Positions 60,205-64,000 of a DNA stretch of 64,000 bases are shown piece by piece. The notes beneath the pieces were generated by a model, which worked only from the letters and a program-made list of their open reading frames with translations, ran no database searches and had not been told where the DNA came from. The stretch lies in NCBI RefSeq assembly GCF_046348265.1, contig NZ_JAXMEO010000010.1, one strand, 5' to 3'. The number at the start of each line of letters is the position of its first letter. Within the stretch, counting starts at the first letter, position 1. Source of the stretch: Pelomonas sp937871895 (GTDB taxonomy: Bacteria > Pseudomonadota > Gammaproteobacteria > Burkholderiales > Burkholderiaceae_C). Both the position numbers and the translations under genes were made by a program.

Positions 60205-60912
60205 TCAGACTTCCAGCCACTCCTTGCGCACTCGGCTGTCGGCGCGCAGCTCGGCGGGTGTGCCCTCGAAGACGATGCGGCCATGGCCCATCACATAGCA
60301 GCGCTCTGAGATGTCGAGCGCGATGGCGAGCTTTTGCTCGATCAGCAGCACGGCCACGCCGCGCTCGCGCAGGGCCTTGAGGTAGTCGGCCACCAGCTCG
60401 ACGATCTTGGGCGCGAGGCCTTCGGTGGGCTCGTCGATGAGGATGAGGTCGGGGTCGCCCATCAAGGTGCGGCACAGCGTGAGCATTTGCTGCTCGCCGC
60501 CCGAGAGCACGCCGGCCTCGGTGTGCTGGCGCTCCAGCAGGCGCGGGAAGAGGCGGTACATGTCCTCAAAGCTCCAGCGACCAGGCCCGGTGCGGCCGGG
60601 CTTTTGCCCCAGCATCAGGTTCTGGTGCACGGTGAGCTTGGGAAAGATGTCGCGGTTCTCGGGCACGTAGCCGATGCCGAGCCGCGCGATCTCATAGGGC
60701 TTGCGGCCGGCCAGGTCGGCGTCGCCCCAGCGCAGGCCGCCCTGCACGTCAACGAGGCCCATGATGGCCTTGGCGGTGGTGGAGCGGCCCGAGCCATTGC
60801 GCCCCAGCAGGGCCACGATCTCGCCGGGCCGGACCTCCATGTCCACGCCGTGCAACACATGGCTCTTGCCGTAGAAGGCGTGCAGGCCCTGCAGCGTCAG
60901 CACGGCGGTCAT
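60205..60912 (-). CDS. livF: Branched-chain amino-acid ABC transporter ATP-binding protein LivF
   Basis: 235 residues. Walker A reads GRNGSGRST (Arg in place of the usual Lys of GxGKST, so GSGRST), signature LSGGEQQML, Walker B LILIDEPTEGLAP. The length and LTLQGLHAFYGKSHVLHGVDM start are those of LivF. It overlaps livG by ATGA and is the last gene of the livHMGF operon. The Lys-to-Arg change in Walker A is conservative but unusual. It may reduce but need not abolish nucleotide binding. Confidence 0.92.
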   Translation of the reverse strand: MTAVLTLQGLHAFYGKSHVLHGVDMEVRPGEIVALLGRNGSGRSTTAKAIMGLVDVQGGLRWGDADLAGRKPYEIARLGIGYVPENRDIFPKLTVHQNLMLGQKPGRTGPGRWSFEDMYRLFPRLLERQHTEAGVLSGGEQQMLTLCRTLMGDPDLILIDEPTEGLAPKIVELVADYLKALRERGVAVLLIEQKLAIALDISERCYVMGHGRIVFEGTPAELRADSRVRKEWLEV

Positions 60913-61679
60913 GCGTGCTCCCCGTGCTGCGCCAGCACCGAGCCGAGGTAGGCCTCCTGCACCCGCGCATCGGCGCGCACGGCTTCGGGGGTGTCAAAGG
61001 CGATGACCTCGCCGTAGACCAGCACGGCGATCTTGTCGGCCAGACCGAACACCACGCCCATGTCGTGCTCGACGGTCAGCAGGGTGCGGCCCTCGGTGAC
61101 GGTGCGGATGAGGTGCATGAAGCGGCGCGTCTCGCTCTGGCTCATGCCGGCGGTGGGCTCGTCCAGCAGCACCACACTCGCACCCCCGGCGATGGTGATG
61201 CCAATCTCCAGCGCGCGGGCCTCGGCATAGGTGAGGTTCACGGCCAGCACGTCGCGCCGCTTGTCGAGCTTGATCAGCGCCATGATTTCTTCGGCGCGGT
61301 CGTTGGCGTCGTCGAGGTCGGCCAGAAACTTCCAGAACGCGTAGCGGTGGCCGAGGCTCCAGAGCACCGCGCAGCGCAGGTTCTCGAACACCGAGAGGTG
61401 GGTGAAGAGGTTGGAGACCTGGAAGCTGCGCGCGAGGCCGAGCCGGTTGATGGCGTAGGGCTTGGCGCCGTCGATGCGCCGGCCGTTCAACAGGATCTCG
61501 CCACTGCTGGGCGCAAAGCGCCCGCTGATGAGGTTGAAGAGCGTGGACTTGCCCGCCCCATTGGGGCCAATGATGGCCACGCGCTCGCCCGGCTGCACGG
61601 CCAGGCTGGCGCCGCGGATGATGGCGGTCTTGCCGAAGGCCTTGTGCACGTCGCGCAGTTCGAGTGCAGGGCTGCTCAC
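60909..61679 (-). CDS. livG: Branched-chain amino-acid ABC transporter ATP-binding protein LivG
   Basis: 256 residues. Walker A GPNGAGKST, Q-loop FQVSNLF, signature region NLTYAEARALEIG (divergent from LSGGQ, as is typical of some LivG proteins), Walker B VVLLDEPTAGMSQSE, H-loop VEHDMGVVFGLAD. It pairs with LivF to energise the LivHM channel. It overlaps livM and livF by ATGA at both ends. Confidence 0.94.
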   Translation of the reverse strand: MSSPALELRDVHKAFGKTAIIRGASLAVQPGERVAIIGPNGAGKSTLFNLISGRFAPSSGEILLNGRRIDGAKPYAINRLGLARSFQVSNLFTHLSVFENLRCAVLWSLGHRYAFWKFLADLDDANDRAEEIMALIKLDKRRDVLAVNLTYAEARALEIGITIAGGASVVLLDEPTAGMSQSETRRFMHLIRTVTEGRTLLTVEHDMGVVFGLADKIAVLVYGEVIAFDTPEAVRADARVQEAYLGSVLAQHGEHA

Positions 61680-62977
61680 AGGGCTGCCTCCCTGCGTTTG
61701 ATTTCCTTGTCGATCTCGGCCTGGGCTTCGTCCCAGTCGGCCTTGAAGCGCCGCCGCGCGATCTCGAAGGCGCCGGCGCCGACCACCAGCAGCAGCACGG
61801 CGCCGATCCAGACGTCGGGAGACGTGGTGTCGAGCGTCGCGCCCATGAAGCGCAGCTCGTTGCTGAGCGCGCCGTCAAGCTGGCGGTGGTAGAGCATCTC
61901 GATCATGCAGGCCACGCCCACCAGGGCCGTGGCGAGGCTGCCGGCCAGGGCCAGATAGCCCGCCCAGAAAGCACGCAGCTTGCCAAACGCGGCCACGCGC
62001 AGGTTCATCATCAGGAGGCTGGCCACGCCGCCGGGTGCGTACATCACCATCACCAGGAAGATCAGCCCCAGGTAGAGCAGCCAGGCGCGCGTCAGCTCTG
62101 ACAGGATGCCGAGGCCAACCACCATCAACACCGCACCGATGACGGGCCCGAAAAAGAAGGTGGCCCCGCCCAGGAAGGTGAACAGCAGGAAGGCGCCCGA
62201 GCGCGTGGCGCTCACGACCTCGGCCGTGACGATCTCGGTGTTGAGCGCCCACAGCCCGCCCGACACGCCGGCAAAGAAACCCGAGATCATGAAGGCCAGG
62301 TAACGCACCCACTGGGTGTCGTAGCCGATGAACTCGACGCGCTCGGGGTTGTCGCGCACGGCATTGAGCATGCGTCCGAGCGGCGTGCGCGTCAGCGCAA
62401 ACAGGGCTGCCGTGCACACAAAGCAGTAGGCCGCGATCAGGTAGTAGAGCTGGATCTGCGGGCCGAAGTTGATGCCCAGCACCGGCGCGCCGACCACGCG
62501 GTTGGACGAAATGCCGCCCTCGCCGCCAAAGAACTCCGGCAGCATCAGCGACATCGACCACATCAGCTCACCCAGGCCGAGCGTGATCATGGCGAAGGGC
62601 ACCCCGGACTTCTTGGTGGACACAAAACCCAGCAGCGCCGCGCAGGCCAGGCCCGCCACACCGCCCACCAGCGGCACCAGGCTGACCGGCAGGCCCAGCT
62701 GCCCAGCGCCGACCTGGTTGAGCGTGTGGATGGCGAGGTAGGCCCCCATGCCGCTGTACACCGCGTGCCCAAAGCTCAGCATGCCGCCCTGCCCCAGCAA
62801 GACGTTGTAGGCCAGGCAGGCAATGATGCCGATGCCGACCTGGCTGAGCAGGGTCTGCCCGAGGCCACTGCTCCACACCCGCGGAGCCACGAACAGCAGC
62901 AGGGCGTACAAGCCCCACAGCAGCCAGCGGGCACCGTTGTAGGGCTTGAAGCGGTAGTAGGTGCGCGGGGTCGTCAT
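61676..62977 (-). CDS. livM: Branched-chain amino-acid ABC transporter permease LivM
   Basis: 433 residues from the ATG at 62977 (MTTPRTYYRFKPYNG), overlapping the livH stop by ATGA; a longer open frame to 63661 shadows livH. Multi-helix permease with GQGGMLSFGHAVYSGMGAY (about 95) and RTPLGRMLNAVRDNPERVEFIGYDT, the ATPase-contact loop. Longer than E. coli LivM-type proteins at the C-terminus, where a last helix near 385-405 and a charged tail (DEAQAEIDKEIKRREAAL) occur. Confidence 0.94.
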   Translation of the reverse strand: MTTPRTYYRFKPYNGARWLLWGLYALLLFVAPRVWSSGLGQTLLSQVGIGIIACLAYNVLLGQGGMLSFGHAVYSGMGAYLAIHTLNQVGAGQLGLPVSLVPLVGGVAGLACAALLGFVSTKKSGVPFAMITLGLGELMWSMSLMLPEFFGGEGGISSNRVVGAPVLGINFGPQIQLYYLIAAYCFVCTAALFALTRTPLGRMLNAVRDNPERVEFIGYDTQWVRYLAFMISGFFAGVSGGLWALNTEIVTAEVVSATRSGAFLLFTFLGGATFFFGPVIGAVLMVVGLGILSELTRAWLLYLGLIFLVMVMYAPGGVASLLMMNLRVAAFGKLRAFWAGYLALAGSLATALVGVACMIEMLYHRQLDGALSNELRFMGATLDTTSPDVWIGAVLLLVVGAGAFEIARRRFKADWDEAQAEIDKEIKRREAAL

Positions 62978-63993
62978 TCGTCGCGCGTGCCGAGCAGGCC
63001 CCGGGGGCGGAAGATCAGGATCAGCACCATCAGCAGATAGGGCAGGATGGGCGCGACCTGAGCGAGGCTCAGGCGCAGCAGTGGGTAGCCAAAGGTCTGC
63101 GGCGTGACGCTGAGGCCCCAGCCGGTGAGCAGCGTGGCGAGCGAACCATCGACCGTGAGCGGCAGGGTCTGCAAGAGGCCAATCAGCAGCGAGCCCACAA
63201 AGGCCCCGGCCAGCGAGCCCACGCCGCCCACCACCACGACCACAAAGATGATGCTGCCGACGATGACGGCCATATTGGGCTCGGTCACGAAGGTGATGCC
63301 GCCGATGACCCCCGCCAGCGCCGCCAGCGCGCAGCCGGCGCCAAACACCAGCATCATCACGCGCGGCACGTTGTGCCCCAGGGCCTCGACCATCTCGGCA
63401 TGCGTGAGCGCCGCCTGGATGACCAGCCCCACCCGCGTGCGCGTGAGCAGCAGCCACAGCGCCAGCAGCATCAGCAAGGCCACGGCCATCATGAAGGCCC
63501 GCGTGAGCGGGAAGGTCGAGCAAGCCACCGCCGCCGCGCAGACCTCGGGCGGCGCCTTGCCCAGCACCAGGCGCATGCCCTGCTCGGCCGTGGACACCAC
63601 GGTGAAAGCCGAGCCCTGCAAACCCACCGGCGGCGAGAACGGCACCGCCGTGCGCCCCCACACCAGTTGCACCAGCTCCAGCACCACGTAGGACAGGCCA
63701 AAGGTGATCAAGAGCTCGGCCACATTGCCGAACTTGTGCACCCGCCGCAGCACCAGCCGCTCAAAACCCGCACCCGCCGCCCCCACGATCAAGGGCGCCA
63801 GCAACAAGGCCGGCCAGAACCCCACCACCCCCGTCACCGCATAGGCCACATAGGCCCCCAGCATGTAGAAGCTGGCATGCGCAAAGTTGAGCACGCCCAT
63901 CATGCTGAAGATGAGCGTGAGGCCCGAACTCAGCATGAAGAGCAACAGGCCCGAGGACAGGCCGTTGAGGAGGTTGATGAAGAGTTGGTCCAA
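62974..63993 (-). CDS. livH: Branched-chain amino-acid ABC transporter permease LivH
   Basis: 339 residues from a TTG at 63993 (MDQLFINLLNGLSSG). An in-frame TAG at 63997-63999 excludes any earlier start, so the rare TTG appears genuine. Typical LivH: GLTLIFSMMGVLNFAHASFYMLGAYVAY near the N-terminus and ALGHNVPRVMMLVFGAGCALAALAGVIGG in the middle. A solute-binding protein gene, if present, would lie outside the window to the right. First visible gene of livHMGF. Confidence 0.92.
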   Translation of the reverse strand: MDQLFINLLNGLSSGLLLFMLSSGLTLIFSMMGVLNFAHASFYMLGAYVAYAVTGVVGFWPALLLAPLIVGAAGAGFERLVLRRVHKFGNVAELLITFGLSYVVLELVQLVWGRTAVPFSPPVGLQGSAFTVVSTAEQGMRLVLGKAPPEVCAAAVACSTFPLTRAFMMAVALLMLLALWLLLTRTRVGLVIQAALTHAEMVEALGHNVPRVMMLVFGAGCALAALAGVIGGITFVTEPNMAVIVGSIIFVVVVVGGVGSLAGAFVGSLLIGLLQTLPLTVDGSLATLLTGWGLSVTPQTFGYPLLRLSLAQVAPILPYLLMVLILIFRPRGLLGTRDE

Positions 63994-64000
63994 CGTCTAT

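Noticed and set aside
61676..63661. 661-codon version of LivM as a LivH-LivM fusion
   Set aside because: The extra N-terminal part is out of frame with livH and is shadow text; livM starts at 62977 with an ATGA overlap.

Overview
The window is GC-rich, densely packed chromosomal DNA. Gene families and gene order point to a beta-proteobacterium of the order Burkholderiales, probably the Rubrivivax/Leptothrix/Roseateles side. Supporting signs are an ilvBNC-pssA-leuA block followed by a TTG-started sigma factor with DUF3619 and DUF3106 genes, the tig-clpP-clpX-lon order, and hpnCDE. The genus cannot be fixed from the sequence alone. Most genes are housekeeping. I see no insertion sequence, prophage, CRISPR array or clear pseudogene.

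Layout: 1-4136 (minus) is a fatty-acid/acyl-CoA oxidation operon: etfB, etfA, a long-type acyl-CoA dehydrogenase and a nitronate monooxygenase cut by the window edge. murI follows on the plus strand. From 17139 down to 5198 (minus) runs a compact nine-gene set: polar amino-acid ABC ATPase, two 2-hydroxyacyl-CoA dehydratase/benzoyl-CoA reductase-type subunits, a CapA-like protein, a family III CoA-transferase, a solute-binding protein, an ABC permease, a secreted CocE-type hydrolase and a TonB-dependent receptor. A divergent MarR regulator faces it across an inverted repeat. This looks like an undescribed uptake-and-CoA-activation pathway and is the main candidate for a new system.

17796-18512 holds a tRNA-Leu(UAA) gene interrupted by a 219-nt group I intron whose core helices can be traced by hand, then tRNA-Gly, tRNA-Cys and tRNA-Gly. 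Next come lon, clpX, clpP, tig and tRNA-Leu(UAG) (minus), then an RND efflux pair. hpnC-hpnD-hpnE (squalene synthesis) and an IclR regulator are on the plus strand, followed by a D,D-peptidase (minus).

34203-42095 (minus) is the branched-chain amino-acid block: ilvB, ilvN, ilvC, pssA, and two tandem leuA paralogues behind a recognisable leucine attenuator with a leader peptide. 42349-45076 (plus) carries an ECF-like sigma factor, DUF3619, DUF3106, RDD and dgkA genes, joined by short overlaps. glnB and nadE (minus) follow, then a FemX/GNAT-like gene whose start codon overlaps that of nadE. After these come a large secreted fibronectin-III protein, ppa (minus), a membrane pyrophosphatase with a K+-independent signature, and a J-domain protein. 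Then there is an ECF sigma factor, Ser/Thr kinase and small unknown protein module (minus), a degenerate GGDEF-like gene, and livHMGF (minus) up to the right edge.

Functional themes are branched-chain amino-acid synthesis and uptake, protein quality control, pyrophosphate handling, squalene synthesis, and the unexplained MarR-controlled cluster. All start choices come from reading the sequence (ribosome-binding sites, overlaps, family N-termini), not from data.
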